This document shows positions 43,775 through 53,630 of a stretch of 64,000 nt of DNA, piece after piece. The position numbers and the translations under genes are program-made. Each line of letters opens with the position of its first letter. The first letter of the stretch is position 1. Source of the DNA: Roseisalinus antarcticus (lineage in GTDB: Bacteria; Pseudomonadota; Alphaproteobacteria; Rhodobacterales; Rhodobacteraceae); NCBI RefSeq assembly GCF_900172355.1, contig NZ_FWFZ01000007.1, positions 124,001-188,000 on the forward strand, written 5' to 3'. The notes beneath the pieces are model-generated. The model did no database searches. It worked only from the letters and a program-made list of their open reading frames with translations, and had not been told where the DNA came from.

Positions 43775-44677
43775 ATGCGGATCGTTTTCATGGGCACGCC
43801 GGATTTCTCGGTTGCGGCGTTGGACGGGCTTGTCGCGGCCGGCCACGAGATCGTCTGCGTCTATACCCAGCCGCCCCGGCCCGCGGGGCGCGGGAAGGCG
43901 TCAAGGCCGACGCCGGTTCAGGCCCGTGCGGAGGCGCTCCGTCTGCCGGTGTGCGCGCCCCATTCCCTGCGCGGCGCCGAGGCGCAGGCCGAGCTTGCCG
44001 CGCTGGAGGCGGATCTGGCGGTGGTCGTGGCCTATGGGCTGATCCTGCCGCAGGCCGTTCTGGATGCGCCTCGACGCGGGTGTTTCAACATTCACGCCTC
44101 TCTCTTGCCGCGCTGGCGCGGGGCCGCGCCGATCCACCGTGCGATCATGGCCGGGGACCGGGAGACCGGCGTCTGCATCATGCGGATGGAGGCCGGGCTG
44201 GACACCGGCCCCGTCGTGCTGCGCGAGGCGGTCACGATCGCCGAGACGGATACGACCGGGGACCTGCATGACCGCCTGGCGGGACTGGGGGCGCGGCTCG
44301 TGGTCGAGGCGCTCGCGCGGCTCGAGGATCTTCAGCCCGAGGAGCAGCCGGAGGACGGGGTGACCTATGCACAGAAGATCGACAAGGCCGAGGCGCGGAT
44401 CGACTGGAGCCTTGGCGCGGTCGAGGTGGATCGTCGGATCAGGGGCCTGTCGCCGTTTCCGGGCGCGTGGTGCGATGCGGGCGGAGAGCGGCTGAAGCTG
44501 TTGCGGTCTCGCGTCGTCGATGGGGCGGGGGCGCCGGGGACCGTTCTGGACGGGCTGACGATTTCCTGCGGAGACGGCGCAGTCGAGATCATGGAGGCGC
44601 AGCGGCAGGGCAAGCGCGTCATGGACGCCGAGGACGTGCTGCGCGGCTGGGCCGGATTTCCGGCGCGGCTCGTCTGA
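43775..44677 (+). CDS. fmt: Methionyl-tRNA formyltransferase
   Basis: Formylates initiator Met-tRNA with 10-formyl-THF. The 300-residue protein starts [16 protein letters not shown] and has the catalytic segment [20 protein letters not shown] (Asn/His/SLLPRWRG signature) and [13 protein letters not shown]. The C-terminal OB-like tRNA-binding domain spans about 205-300. The start at 43775 has GGGGAGAG ahead, partly within the palindrome. It is grouped with three deformylase genes: formylation and deformylation are encoded together. Confidence 0.96.
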   Translation: MRIVFMGTPDFSVAALDGLVAAGHEIVCVYTQPPRPAGRGKASRPTPVQARAEALRLPVCAPHSLRGAEAQAELAALEADLAVVVAYGLILPQAVLDAPRRGCFNIHASLLPRWRGAAPIHRAIMAGDRETGVCIMRMEAGLDTGPVVLREAVTIAETDTTGDLHDRLAGLGARLVVEALARLEDLQPEEQPEDGVTYAQKIDKAEARIDWSLGAVEVDRRIRGLSPFPGAWCDAGGERLKLLRSRVVDGAGAPGTVLDGLTISCGDGAVEIMEAQRQGKRVMDAEDVLRGWAGFPARLV

Positions 44678-44693
44678 CCGCGGGCCCCGGCGT

Positions 44694-45146
44694 TCAGGGT
44701 TTGAACGGGGCCATGCCCGCGCGGGCGAGCGCGTCGGCGCGTTCGTTTTCCGGGTGGCCGGCGTGGCCCTTGACCCATTCCCAGGTGATGTCGTGGCGCT
44801 GGGTGGCGTCCTCGAGGCGGCGCCAGAGGTCTTCGTTCTTCACCGGCTTCTTGGTCGAGGTCTTCCACCCGCGGCGTTTCCATCCGGCGATCCATTCGGT
44901 GATGCCGCCCTTCACGTAGGCGCTGTCGGTGACGATGGTGATGCGGGACGGCCGGCCGAGGGCCTCGAGCGCGGAGATCGCGGCCATGAGTTCCATGCGG
45001 TTGTTCGTGGTATGGGCCTCGCCGCCCGAAAGCTCGCGCTCCTTGACGGTGGTGTGTCCGTCGCGGGCCAGAAGAAGTGTGCCCCAGCCGCCGGGGCCGG
45101 GGTTTCCCGAGCAGGCGCCGTCGGTATAGGCGTAGAGGTCGGGCAT
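44694..45146 (-). CDS. rnhA: Ribonuclease HI
   Basis: Degrades RNA in RNA-DNA hybrids. The 150-residue protein has catalytic residues Asp9 ([17 protein letters not shown]), Glu52 (NNRMEL), Asp74 (TDSAYV) and Asp138 (ENERADALA), plus the basic handle [19 protein letters not shown]. The start [10 protein letters not shown] at 45146 overlaps the stop of the DUF3429 gene by one base. It is convergent with fmt, 16 bases between stops. Confidence 0.96.
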   Translation of the reverse strand: MPDLYAYTDGACSGNPGPGGWGTLLLARDGHTTVKERELSGGEAHTTNNRMELMAAISALEALGRPSRITIVTDSAYVKGGITEWIAGWKRRGWKTSTKKPVKNEDLWRRLEDATQRHDITWEWVKGHAGHPENERADALARAGMAPFKP

Positions 45147-45595
45147 CAGAAGATCACCGGTAGCAGTGTCAGGATGACCGCCGCGCTGAGGCCGATCCGC
45201 AGGGTCATCCACCAGGCGGGAGCAAGGCCCCACCGGGCGAATTGCGCGTCAAGCAACAGCAGCGCGGCGAAGCCCGCGGCCAGGTTCGTGGCCGCCGAAG
45301 TGGGGCCGCCGCCGGTCATGAAGAAGGCCCAGAGGGCGGGCAGGGTCGACAGGGCATAGCCCGCGGCGGCCCGTGGACCATCCGCCTTGGTGGCGAAGCC
45401 CCAGAGGACACCGGACATGAAAGACAGGATGATGGCGCCGTAAAAGAGCTGTACGTATGGGCCGACGAAGCGGCCGCCGATGAGGGTGGCGGCCTGTTGG
45501 CCGAAGCCGGGCATCAGCACCGTGAGCGCCCCCCACAGGAACGGAACAAGGCCGGCGCAGCCGAGGATCAGGGCGGATGTGGGTGGTCTGGTCAT
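45146..45595 (-). CDS. DUF3429 family membrane protein
   Basis: A 149-residue protein with four or five membrane segments (residues about 7-27, 43-64, 75-95, 100-115, 125-147). [20 protein letters not shown] in helix 2 is the DUF3429 core. Function unknown. It is translationally coupled to rnhA downstream (TGATG). The start is the ATG at 45595 ([12 protein letters not shown]). Confidence 0.8.
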   Translation of the reverse strand: MTRPPTSALILGCAGLVPFLWGALTVLMPGFGQQAATLIGGRFVGPYVQLFYGAIILSFMSGVLWGFATKADGPRAAAGYALSTLPALWAFFMTGGGPTSAATNLAAGFAALLLLDAQFARWGLAPAWWMTLRIGLSAAVILTLLPVIF

Positions 45596-45689
45596 GGGGG
45601 AGGATTGAGCGCACCCGGAGCGGTTTGGCAAGGGTCGGGGTGCAATGCGTGCCTTGGCGTTGGCGCTTTGTCGCGTGATCTGGGCAGGT

Positions 45690-45758
45690 CGGGACGCCGT
45701 TCGGCGCTCGTCCCGGCCCGGGGGGCCGGAACATCGCCCCGCCCGCCGTCCCCTGGCA
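45690..45758 (+). repeat. Dispersed palindromic repeat, copy F
   Basis: GGGACGCCGTTCGGCGCTCG on the left, a GGCCCGGGGGGCC-like centre, and ATCGCCCCGCCCGCCGTCCC on the right, between ispH and the DUF3429 gene. Confidence 0.7.
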
Positions 45759-45801
45759 TTTCCGGTGTGACACGTGGCGTGAGGGGGCCCTCGTTCGGGT
45801 C

Positions 45802-46752
45802 TCAGGCGGGTTCGCGCAGGACGCGGGGCACCTTGAATTCGACATGTTCCTCGGCCGTGGTCACCGTCTCGACCGTGACCTCATGGCGCAGACGGAAGGC
45901 GTCGATGACCTCTTCGATCAGCACTTCGGGCGCCGAGGCCCCCGCGGTCACGCCGACCGATCCGATCCCTTCCAGCGCCCGCCAGTCGATGTCGGTCGCG
46001 CGCTGGACAAGCTGGGCGTAGCTGCAGCCCGCCTTGCGGGCGACCTCGACCAGGCGGCGGGAGTTCGAGGAATTGGGGGCGCCGACGACCAGCAGGGCGT
46101 CGACACGCGGCGCCATGGCCTTCACCGCCTCCTGGCGGTTGGTGGTGGCGTAGCAGATGTCTTCCTTGTGGGGGCCGGCGATGGCGGGGAAGCGGGCCTG
46201 CAGCGCCGCCACGATGTCGGCCGTGTCATCGACCGACAGGGTGGTCTGGGTCACGAAGGCCAGCTTCTCGGGGTCACGGACCGAGACGTTGGCCACGTCC
46301 TCGACGGTTTCGACCAGCAGGACCTCGCCCTCGGGCAGCTGGCCCATGGTTCCGATCGTCTCGGGGTGGCCCGCATGCCCGATCATGATCATCTGCAGGC
46401 CGTTCTCGGCGTGGCGGGCTGCCTCGATATGCACCTTGGACACCAGCGGGCAGGTGGCATCGACGAACACCATCTCGCGCCGGGCCGCTTCGGCGGGAAC
46501 AGCTTTGGGCACCCCGTGGGCCGAAAAGATCACTGGCCGGTCCGGGGGGCAATCGTCCAGCTCTTCGACGAAGACCGCGCCTTTCGCCCGCAGATCGTCG
46601 ACCACGAAGCGGTTGTGGACGATCTCGTGCCGGACATAGACCGGCGCCCCCCATTTCGAGAGCGCCATCTCGACGATCTTGATTGCGCGATCCACGCCGG
46701 CGCAGAAACCGCGCGGCGCGGCGAGATACAATGTGAGCGGTGGGTTTGTCAT
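45802..46752 (-). CDS. ispH: 4-hydroxy-3-methylbut-2-enyl diphosphate reductase
   Basis: Last step of the MEP isoprenoid pathway, producing IPP and DMAPP. The 316-residue Fe-S enzyme has its three cluster cysteines: Cys17 (PRGFCAGV), Cys101 (DATCPLV) and Cys200 (ICYATTNRQ). [11 protein letters not shown], the TQTTLS stretch and the C-terminal [18 protein letters not shown] are also present. The start at 46752 ([11 protein letters not shown]) is clear. Family length is normal. Confidence 0.96.
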   Translation of the reverse strand: MTNPPLTLYLAAPRGFCAGVDRAIKIVEMALSKWGAPVYVRHEIVHNRFVVDDLRAKGAVFVEELDDCPPDRPVIFSAHGVPKAVPAEAARREMVFVDATCPLVSKVHIEAARHAENGLQMIMIGHAGHPETIGTMGQLPEGEVLLVETVEDVANVSVRDPEKLAFVTQTTLSVDDTADIVAALQARFPAIAGPHKEDICYATTNRQEAVKAMAPRVDALLVVGAPNSSNSRRLVEVARKAGCSYAQLVQRATDIDWRALEGIGSVGVTAGASAPEVLIEEVIDAFRLRHEVTVETVTTAEEHVEFKVPRVLREPA

Positions 46753-46880
46753 GGCTCCTCCGGTTCAGCCAAGAGGTAAGGGACCGGATGCCGTGCGTCC
46801 AGTGGGGGGACGTCGGGCCAGAAGCCTCCGGTACCCGGACGGCCGGGGCGGCGGCAGGCCCGATGTCAGGCGTGGCGAGG

Positions 46881-47459
46881 CTACTCGCCGTTGACCAGTT
46901 CCGCTTCGGCGGAGCTCTCGGCGCGGGGTTCGCGCGGCGGGCGGCCGACGACATCGCGCAGCTCGTCGAGCTCGATGAAGTTGTCGGCCTGCCGGCGCAG
47001 TTCGTCGGCGATCATCGGCGGCTGGGACCGGATGGTGGAGCAGACCGAAACCCGCACGCCCTTGCGCTGGAGCGCCTCTACGAGGGGACGGAAATCGCCG
47101 TCACCGGAGAACAGCACGATATGGTCCACATGGGCCGCGGTTTCCATCGCGTCGACCGCAAGCTCTATGTCCATGTTGCCCTTGACCTTGCGCCGGCCCT
47201 GGCTGTCGGTGAACTCCTTGGCCGGCTTGGTGACCATGGTGAAGCCGTTGTAATGGAGCCAGTCCACGAGGGGCCGGATCGGCGAGTAGTCGTCATTTTC
47301 GAGCAGCGCCGTGTAGTAGAAGGCGCGCAGCATCTTTCCACGACGCATGAATTCCTGTCGCAGCAACTTGTAGTCGATGTCGAACCCGAGTGACTTTGCC
47401 GCCGCATAAAGGTTCGATCCATCGATGAAGAGCGCGAGTCGCTCGTCCCGATAAAACAT
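46881..47459 (-). CDS. NYN-domain (LabA/DUF88-like) protein
   Basis: A 192-residue PIN-like NYN domain, a presumed ribonuclease. Acidic residues are placed as in the family: Asp13 (LFIDGSNLY), Asp97 and Asp103 (GNMDIELAVDAM), and Asp120/Asp122 (LFSGDGDF). YYTALLENDDYSPIRPLVDW follows the first strand. The C-terminal 25 residues are charged and variable. It is divergent from folK; RNA substrate unknown. Confidence 0.88.
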   Translation of the reverse strand: MFYRDERLALFIDGSNLYAAAKSLGFDIDYKLLRQEFMRRGKMLRAFYYTALLENDDYSPIRPLVDWLHYNGFTMVTKPAKEFTDSQGRRKVKGNMDIELAVDAMETAAHVDHIVLFSGDGDFRPLVEALQRKGVRVSVCSTIRSQPPMIADELRRQADNFIELDELRDVVGRPPREPRAESSAEAELVNGE

Positions 47460-47549
47460 TGAATGTCCTTCTCAATGAGCTTGCCCTGCCGCTGGTGTCC
47501 GTGAGCGAGTGAGTGGTATCGAGGTCCGGCAGGGATGGGGGCAATGTAA

Positions 47550-48158
47550 ATGTTCGGTGACGAGGATCAAGGCAATGCGGTGGCCGGAACCGGTCATTTC
47601 GTGCTTGTTGCCGCAGGGGCAAACGAGGTGACCGAAGGGAAATCTCCGGCAGAGCGCGTGGCGGTCGCCTTCGCCGCACTGCCCGGGCGGCTGCGGGGCC
47701 CGGTCCGGCCGAGCCGGTTCTACCGCTCGCCCGCCTTCCCGCCCGGGGCCGGGCCGGACTACGTGAACGCCGCGTGCGTGGCGCGGACGCCGCTCGGCCC
47801 GCAGGAGGTCCTGGCAGCGCTGGACGCGCTGGAGGCCGAGGCGGGGCGGGTCCGGGGGCAGCGCTGGGGTGCCCGGGTGCTCGACCTCGACCTGATCGCC
47901 TGGGACGCGGAGATCCTGCCGTCGGAGCAGACGTTGCGGCACTGGATGTCGCTGCCGCTGGACCGACAGATGCACGAGGTGCCGGACAGCCTGATCCTGC
48001 CCCATCCGCGGATGCAGGATCGCAGTTTCGTCCTGCGGCCGGCGGCCGAGGTGGCGCCGGACTGGCGGCATCCGCTGCTCGGACGGACAGTCGCCGAGCT
48101 TCTGGCGGCGCGGCCCCAGCAGGAGCGCGACGCCGTGGTGCCCGTCGCCGGCGGATAG
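47550..48158 (+). CDS. folK: 2-amino-4-hydroxy-6-hydroxymethyldihydropteridine pyrophosphokinase (HPPK)
   Basis: Transfers pyrophosphate from ATP to the folate pterin precursor. The 202-residue protein has the ATP/pterin motif [16 protein letters not shown] (two metal-binding Asp) and [36 protein letters not shown] is the substrate loop. It is longer than E. coli FolK (about 160) by an N-terminal extension and an insert around residues 130-150. No folP or folB is adjacent. The ATG at 47550 is the first in frame. Confidence 0.92.
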   Translation: MFGDEDQGNAVAGTGHFVLVAAGANEVTEGKSPAERVAVAFAALPGRLRGPVRPSRFYRSPAFPPGAGPDYVNAACVARTPLGPQEVLAALDALEAEAGRVRGQRWGARVLDLDLIAWDAEILPSEQTLRHWMSLPLDRQMHEVPDSLILPHPRMQDRSFVLRPAAEVAPDWRHPLLGRTVAELLAARPQQERDAVVPVAGG

Positions 48159-48182
48159 GCGCGGGCCCAGATCGGTTTCGCC

Positions 48183-48211
48183 TTGTCAATCCCTCTCGTG
48201 CGGAGTATGGC
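48183..48211 (+). promoter_or_regulatory. Predicted rpoZ promoter
   Basis: TTGTCA (48183-48188), a 17-base spacer and TATGGC (48206-48211) would give a short leader before the rpoZ start at 48257. Prediction from spacing and sequence only. Confidence 0.4.
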
Positions 48212-48256
48212 TCCAATCTCCGAAGACCACATTTATTGCAAGACACTGGAGGCCCC

Positions 48257-48616
48257 ATGGCCCGCGTTACCGTCGAAGATTGCGTAGACAAGGTTCCAAA
48301 CCGGTTCGAGCTCGTGATGCTTGCCGCCCACCGGGCGCGTGAGATCAGCGCCGGCGCACCGCTGACCGTCGACCGCGACAACGACAAGAACCCCGTTGTG
48401 TCGCTGCGTGAGATTGCCGAAGAGACCCAGCAATCCGACGATCTTCGCGAGCGCATGATCGAGGCCCAGCAGACCCAGATCGAGGTCGACGAGCCCGAGG
48501 ATGACGCGATGGCGCTCCTGATGGGTCAGTCGGAGCCGGCGGACAAGCCGGTCGACGACGACATGTCCGAGGAGAAGCTGCTTCGCGCTTTGATGGAGGC
48601 GCAGGGCCAGCGCTAA
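48257..48616 (+). CDS. rpoZ: RNA polymerase omega subunit
   Basis: A 119-residue omega subunit that helps assemble RNA polymerase and binds ppGpp together with beta'. [20 protein letters not shown], followed by [13 protein letters not shown], is the canonical start. The acidic C-terminal half ([14 protein letters not shown]) is typical of alphaproteobacteria. CTGGAGG precedes the ATG. It sits 22 bases before rel, pairing the ppGpp target with the ppGpp enzyme. Confidence 0.95.
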   Translation: MARVTVEDCVDKVPNRFELVMLAAHRAREISAGAPLTVDRDNDKNPVVSLREIAEETQQSDDLRERMIEAQQTQIEVDEPEDDAMALLMGQSEPADKPVDDDMSEEKLLRALMEAQGQR

Positions 48617-48638
48617 GCGGCGCCCGGCGGGCACTCCG

Positions 48639-50801
48639 ATGCTTGAGCGGACCCGGATGACGACCAGTTGCGACGCCCTGATTGGTCTGGTCCGTTCCTA
48701 TAACCCCCGAAGTGACGAGGCGCTGCTGCGCCGCGCCTATGACGTTGGCGACGAGATGCACGCCGGCCAGATGCGGCGCTCGGGCGAGCCGTATTTCACG
48801 CATCCCGTCGCCGTGGCGATCATCCTCGCCGAGATGCAGATGGATGACGCCACGGTCGTCACCGCCCTGCTTCACGACACGATCGAGGACACCAAGGCCA
48901 GCTATCCCCGGGTGGAAGAGCTGTTCGGTCGCGAGATCGCCGAGCTTGTGGATGGGGTCACCAAGCTGACGAACCTGCAGCTGAGTTCCAGCGAGACCAA
49001 GCAGGCCGAGAATTTCCGCAAGCTCTTCATGGCGACCAGCCGCGACCTGCGCGTGACGCTGGTGAAGCTGGCCGACCGTCTGCACAACATGCGCACGATC
49101 AAGTCGATGGCGCCTGAGAAGCAGGCCCAGAAGGCGCGCGAGACCATGGACATCTACGCGCCGCTGGCCGGGCGCATGGGGATGCAGTGGATGCGCGAGG
49201 AGCTGGAGGATCTGGCCTTCCGCGTGCTGAACCCCGCGGGGCGGGAATCGATCATCCGGCGGTTCGTCACACTCCAGAAGGAGGCCGGCGACGTGGTCGA
49301 GAAGATCACCGCCGACATGACGCTGGAGCTGAAGAAGGCGAAGATCGAGGCCGAGATCCAAGGCCGCGCCAAGAAGCCCTACTCGATCTGGCGCAAGATG
49401 CAGGAGAAGGAACAGGGCTTTTCCCGGCTCTCCGACATCTACGGCTTTCGGATCATCACCGAGAACGAGGCCGATTGCTATCGTGCGCTGGGCGCGATCC
49501 ATCAGCGATGGCGGGCGGTTCCGGGCCGGTTCAAGGACTACATCAGCCAGCCCAAGTCCAACGGCTACCGCTCCATCCACACGACGGTTTCGGGGCGCGA
49601 CGGCAAGCGGGTCGAGGTGCAGATCCGCACCCGCCAGATGCACGAGGTCGCCGAAACCGGCGTGGCCGCGCATTGGTCCTATCGTGACGGCGAACGGGTG
49701 GAAAACCCCTTTGCCGTCGATCCCCAACGCTGGATCGCCGCCCTGACCGAGCGCCTGGACGACGGCCATGACCACGACGAGTTCCTCGATATGGTCAAGC
49801 TGGAAATGTACACCGACCAGGTGTTCTGTTTCACGCCCAAGGGGGACGTGATCAAGCTGCCGCGGGGGGCGACGCCGATCGACTTCGCCTATTCGATCCA
49901 CACCCGGATCGGCCATGCGACCGTCGGCGCCAAGGTCGACGGGCTGCGGGTGCCGCTGTGGACGCGGCTCAAGAACGGCCAGTCGGTCGAGATCATCACC
50001 GCCGAGGGGCAAAGCCCGCAAGCCACCTGGATCGACATCGCGGTGACCGGGCGCGCCAAGACGGCGATTCGCCGGTCGCTGCGCGAGGAAGATCGCGAAC
50101 GGTTCATCAAGCTGGGCCAGGAACTGGCGCGCGTCGCCTTCGAGCACGTCGGCAAACGGGCGACCGAGAAGGCCCTGCGCACGGCCGCCAAGGCGCTGGC
50201 TTTCGAGAATACCGCCGACATGCTGGAAAAGCTGGGCTCGGCCGAGTTTCCCGCCCGCGAGGTGGTGGCGGCGATCTATCCGGACCTCGCCGACCGCGGC
50301 AAGGGCGAGGAGATCGACGCCCGGCGTGCGGTTCTGGGCCTTGCGCCCGGCCACAGCCATGCCCGCGCCGCCTGCTGCCAGCCGGTCCCCGGAGAGCGGA
50401 TCGTCGGCATCACGATGCGCGGCAAGGGCGTGGTCGTGCATGCCATCGACTGTGCCGTGCTGGCCCGGCACGAGGACAACCTCGACCGCTGGGTCGACCT
50501 GCACTGGCAGGAGGGCACCCACCCGCCGGTCAACACGGTGACCCTGGATCTGGCGATTATCAACGACGCGGGCGTTCTCGGGCGGATTTGCACATTGATC
50601 GGAGAGCAATCCGCCAATATCTCCAACCTGAAGTTCATCGACCGAAAATCGGATTTTTTCAGATTGCTGGTGGACGTGGATCTGCGCGATGCGGAACATC
50701 TGCACAGGGTCATGACGGCGCTGGAGGCCGACAGCAACGTGGCCTCGATCACGCGCCACAGGGATCCGAGACGCGCGGACGAGGTCGAAATCGGCGCCTG
50801 A
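48639..50801 (+). CDS. rel: Bifunctional (p)ppGpp synthetase/hydrolase
   Basis: A 720-residue RSH stringent-response enzyme. The hydrolase HD domain has His41, His55 and HD79-80 (LLHDTIEDT), which are intact. The synthetase domain is at about 230-370 (LSDIYGFRIITENEADCY, KSNGYRSIHTTVSG). The TGS domain is at about 385-450 (FCFTPKGDVIKLPRGATPIDFAY), followed by an alpha-helical/Zn-finger region with AACCQPVPG near 575. The C-terminal ACT domain starts near 640. Both activities are expected. The ATG at 48657 is an alternative start. Confidence 0.96.
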   Translation: MLERTRMTTSCDALIGLVRSYNPRSDEALLRRAYDVGDEMHAGQMRRSGEPYFTHPVAVAIILAEMQMDDATVVTALLHDTIEDTKASYPRVEELFGREIAELVDGVTKLTNLQLSSSETKQAENFRKLFMATSRDLRVTLVKLADRLHNMRTIKSMAPEKQAQKARETMDIYAPLAGRMGMQWMREELEDLAFRVLNPAGRESIIRRFVTLQKEAGDVVEKITADMTLELKKAKIEAEIQGRAKKPYSIWRKMQEKEQGFSRLSDIYGFRIITENEADCYRALGAIHQRWRAVPGRFKDYISQPKSNGYRSIHTTVSGRDGKRVEVQIRTRQMHEVAETGVAAHWSYRDGERVENPFAVDPQRWIAALTERLDDGHDHDEFLDMVKLEMYTDQVFCFTPKGDVIKLPRGATPIDFAYSIHTRIGHATVGAKVDGLRVPLWTRLKNGQSVEIITAEGQSPQATWIDIAVTGRAKTAIRRSLREEDRERFIKLGQELARVAFEHVGKRATEKALRTAAKALAFENTADMLEKLGSAEFPAREVVAAIYPDLADRGKGEEIDARRAVLGLAPGHSHARAACCQPVPGERIVGITMRGKGVVVHAIDCAVLARHEDNLDRWVDLHWQEGTHPPVNTVTLDLAIINDAGVLGRICTLIGEQSANISNLKFIDRKSDFFRLLVDVDLRDAEHLHRVMTALEADSNVASITRHRDPRRADEVEIGA

Positions 50802-50826
50802 GAGCGGCGTAGGGGAAGGGCGGGAC

Positions 50827-51450
50827 TTGGTCTTCAAGCGCAGGGACAGACGCCCGATCTGGCAGGTGGTGTTGCGATTCATATGGCCGCGCGGGGGCTG
50901 GGGGCGGGCCGCCCTCTACGTCCGCCACAGGCTGCGCCGCCTGCCGGACACGCCCGAGAAGATCTGCCGCGGGATCTGGGCCGGCGTCTTCGTGACCTTC
51001 ACCCCATTCTACGGCCTGCATTTTCTCGTTTCGGCGATCATCGCCATGGTGATGCGGGGCAACCTGCTGGCCGCGTTGCTGTCGACCTTCTTCGGCAATC
51101 CGCTGACTTACGTTCCGATCGGGATCGTGTCGCTGAACATGGGCTACTGGCTGCTCGGCACCCGGCCGGGGGAGGGGTTCCACGAGAGCTTCCTGCAGAA
51201 GTTTTCGGGCGCGGGGCGGGATTTGTGGCATAATTTCAGCGCCATGTTCACGCCGGAGAAGGCCGAATGGGCGCGGCTGGCGCGGTTCTACCACGAGGTT
51301 TTCCTGCCCTATCTTGTGGGCGGGATCATCCCGGGGATCGTTGCTGCGACCGTTTGCTACTATCTCGCGTTGCCGGTCGTCCGGGCCTATCAGAACCGGC
51401 GCAAGAAGATGCTGCGCGCGAAGCTCGAGAAGTTGCGGGCCCGGGGCTGA
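50827..51450 (+). CDS. DUF2062 membrane protein
   Basis: A 207-residue protein. The N-terminus is basic (MVFKRRDRRPIWQVV), followed by RRLPDTPEKICRGIWAGVFV, FTPFYGLHFLVSAI and FFGNPLTYVPIG, the DUF2062 core of two hairpin-like membrane segments. A further C-terminal helix and the basic tail YQNRRKKMLRAKLEKLRARG follow. The start is a TTG at 50827; no better codon exists. It follows rel by 25 bases. Function unknown; the family often sits near glycosyltransferase or lipid genes elsewhere, but nothing here supports that. Confidence 0.82.
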   Translation: MVFKRRDRRPIWQVVLRFIWPRGGWGRAALYVRHRLRRLPDTPEKICRGIWAGVFVTFTPFYGLHFLVSAIIAMVMRGNLLAALLSTFFGNPLTYVPIGIVSLNMGYWLLGTRPGEGFHESFLQKFSGAGRDLWHNFSAMFTPEKAEWARLARFYHEVFLPYLVGGIIPGIVAATVCYYLALPVVRAYQNRRKKMLRAKLEKLRARG

Positions 51451-51549
51451 GCGCGGCGCGGGCAGACCCGCGGCGGGGATGTCGCGGCCCGTTGCAATCC
51501 GGGCCGCGACGCCTATCGTCCGCTGACATCATGACGGGAGGCGCGGGCC

Positions 51550-52290
51550 ATGGAACGGCTGAGGCTGGGTGTGAACATCGACCACGTGGCGACCGTGCGC
51601 AACGCGCGCGGGTCGTCCTATCCGGACCCGGTCCGCGCGGCGAAACTGGCCGAAGAGGCCGGCGCCGACGGGATCACGGCCCACCTGCGCGAGGACCGGC
51701 GGCACATTTCGGACGCCGATATCGAAGGGTTGATGGCGGCGTTGACGCTGCCGCTGAACTTCGAGATGGCCGCCACCGACGAGATGCAGTCGATTGCCCT
51801 GCGCCACCGGCCCCACGCTGTGTGCCTCGTGCCGGAACGGCGCGAGGAGCGCACCACCGAGGGCGGGCTGGAGGTCGCGCGCGAAGAGAACCGGCTTGCC
51901 CATTTCATCGCACCGCTGGCGGAGGCCGGCTGCCGGGTGTCGATCTTCATCGCCGCAGACCGCGCCCAGATCGAAGCGGCGAACCGGATCGGGGCCGCTG
52001 TGGTGGAACTGCACACCGGGGCCTATTGCGACGCCCATGCCGAGGGACGCATGGAGGAGCGCGATGCCGAGCTCGAGCGGCTGCGCGGCATGGCCTCGCT
52101 TGCTCACAGCCTGGGGCTTGAGGTTCATGCCGGCCACGGCCTGACCTACGAGACGGTCGGCCCTATCGCCGCATTTCCGGAAGTGCGAGAATTGAACATC
52201 GGCCATTTCCTGATCGGCGAGGCGGTGTTTCGCGGGCTGGGGCCGGCGATCGCCGAGATGCGCCGGTTGATGGACGAGGCCCGGGCATGA
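51550..52290 (+). CDS. pdxJ: Pyridoxine 5'-phosphate synthase
   Basis: Last step of DXP-dependent vitamin B6 synthesis: condenses 1-deoxyxylulose-5-phosphate with aminoacetone-3-phosphate. The 246-residue TIM barrel starts [17 protein letters not shown]. Other markers are [50 protein letters not shown] and [23 protein letters not shown] lies before the ATG at 51550. The stop overlaps the Dabb gene start (ATGA), and acpS follows, the usual alphaproteobacterial order. Confidence 0.96.
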   Translation: MERLRLGVNIDHVATVRNARGSSYPDPVRAAKLAEEAGADGITAHLREDRRHISDADIEGLMAALTLPLNFEMAATDEMQSIALRHRPHAVCLVPERREERTTEGGLEVAREENRLAHFIAPLAEAGCRVSIFIAADRAQIEAANRIGAAVVELHTGAYCDAHAEGRMEERDAELERLRGMASLAHSLGLEVHAGHGLTYETVGPIAAFPEVRELNIGHFLIGEAVFRGLGPAIAEMRRLMDEARA

Positions 52291-52592
52291 TCGTGCATGT
52301 CGTGCTGTTGCGCCTGGCCAGAGGCTGGGACGCCGCCGAGTTGGCCGATGTGATGGACGGGCTTGGCGTCCTCTCCCTGCCGGGTCTTCTGGGGTTCCGG
52401 CACGGGCCGAATCTGGACGCCGAGCGGAAGTCGCCGCAGTTCCCCTATGGCTTCGTCGTGGACTTCGCGGACCGCGCCGCGCTGGATCGTTATGCCGCCG
52501 ATCCGGGGCACCAGGCGCTGGGGGCGCGGCTTGTGGCCTTGTGCGAGGGCGGCGGGGACGGCATCTTCGTGGCCGACCTGGACGCCGGATGA
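52287..52592 (+). CDS. Dabb (stress-responsive alpha/beta barrel) domain protein
   Basis: A 101-residue dimeric ferredoxin-like barrel: [15 protein letters not shown] at the N-terminus, [20 protein letters not shown], then [20 protein letters not shown] and a HQALG stretch. These are family signatures. No enzymatic residue is obvious; relatives act as small cyclases or stress proteins. It is translationally coupled to pdxJ. Confidence 0.85.
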   Translation: MIVHVVLLRLARGWDAAELADVMDGLGVLSLPGLLGFRHGPNLDAERKSPQFPYGFVVDFADRAALDRYAADPGHQALGARLVALCEGGGDGIFVADLDAG

Positions 52593-52617
52593 CCGGGCCG
52601 AGTGCAAGGAGCATGAC

Positions 52618-53073
52618 ATGATGAAGGTTCGACACGCGGCGCTGGCCGGTCTCGTGGCGCTCGCGCCGATGACGGCGACGGCCGAGGCGATCGTGCGCGA
52701 TTGCGACACCTACCAGGCGAACGCGCGCAATCTTTCGCGCCCGTTCGACGAGGCGACACGGCTATTCGCGAACGGAAACGCCGCCTTTCTGAGCCTGGCG
52801 CTGGGCGAACCGGCGTGCTGCGGGGCGCATATGATGGTGACGCTGCTTCCGGCCGATGAGCCGTTTGCGCTCTGCGCCCTCGTCACCGACGCGTCCGAGA
52901 TGGGCTGGTCCCGCCTGTCCCTCGCCGGGGCGCAGGCGGGCTATGACCCCGCGATCGGGCTGGTCGTGGCAATCCCCGGCGAGCGGTTCGATTCGGTCGA
53001 TTTCGTCCCGTTCGTTCTTCAGGTCACCGTCAATCAGGCCACCGGCACCGTCAGCGCGGTCGAGCTGCGGTGA
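52618..53073 (+). CDS. Secreted hypothetical protein
   Basis: A 151-residue protein with a signal peptide ([24 protein letters not shown]). The mature part has Cys residues in [14 protein letters not shown] and ALCALV, possibly disulfide-bonded in the periplasm. AAGGAG precedes the ATG pair at 52618-52623. No family recognised. It lies between the Dabb gene and acpS, with a GTGA overlap to acpS, so it is cotranscribed with housekeeping genes. Confidence 0.75.
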   Translation: MMKVRHAALAGLVALAPMTATAEAIVRDCDTYQANARNLSRPFDEATRLFANGNAAFLSLALGEPACCGAHMMVTLLPADEPFALCALVTDASEMGWSRLSLAGAQAGYDPAIGLVVAIPGERFDSVDFVPFVLQVTVNQATGTVSAVELR

Positions 53074-53468
53074 TTCTCGGCATCGGCACGGACCTTGCGA
53101 ATATCGAGCGGATCGAGCGGACGCTCGACCGGTTCGGCGACCGGTTCCGCAACCGGGTCTTTACCGAGACAGAACAGCACAAGGCGGAGCGGAGGCGGGA
53201 TGTTGCCGGCACCTATGCCAAGCGCTGGGCCGCCAAGGAGGCCTGTTCCAAGGCGCTGGGTACCGGCTTGCGGATGGGCATCGCGTGGAAGGACATGGCG
53301 GTGTCGAACCTGCGCACCGGGCAGCCCGTGATGCACGTCACCGGCTGGGCCGCCGAGCGGCTGTCAGACATGACGCCGCAGGGCCATCGGGCGATCATCC
53401 ACGTCACCCTGACCGACGATCATCCATGGGCCCAGGCCTTCGTTGTCATCGAGGCGCGGCCTCTGTGA
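53070..53468 (+). CDS. acpS: Holo-[acyl-carrier-protein] synthase
   Basis: Transfers 4'-phosphopantetheine from CoA to ACP. The 132-residue protein starts [15 protein letters not shown] with metal ligand Asp8, and has the second signature [17 protein letters not shown] with Glu. The GTG start at 53070 overlaps the previous stop. The order pdxJ-acpS-lepB-rnc-era is common in alphaproteobacteria. Family length is normal. Confidence 0.95.
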   Translation: MILGIGTDLANIERIERTLDRFGDRFRNRVFTETEQHKAERRRDVAGTYAKRWAAKEACSKALGTGLRMGIAWKDMAVSNLRTGQPVMHVTGWAAERLSDMTPQGHRAIIHVTLTDDHPWAQAFVVIEARPL

Positions 53469-53471
53469 CGG

Positions 53472-53544
53472 GGCGGTGGACGGTGTACGACGCTCGGCCC
53501 GCGGCAGGCCGCGGACCATCGCCCCGCCCACCGTCCCCTGCTGG
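53472..53544 (+). repeat. Dispersed palindromic repeat, copy G
   Basis: GGCGGTGGACGGTGTACGAC on the left, a central hairpin GCCCGCGGCAGGCCGCGG, and ATCGCCCCGCCCACCGTCCC on the right, between acpS and lepB. Confidence 0.75.
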
Positions 53545-53630
53545 CACGGCGACGGGGCAAGGGCGTAGCTTGACAGGGCGCGCGGCGGCGCTCATGTAGC
53601 GGCCAACCAAAACAAGGGGACAGGCACATC

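Noticed and set aside
48345-50882. 845-codon open frame antisense to rpoZ-rel
   Set aside because: Overlaps two certain genes completely and has no family features.
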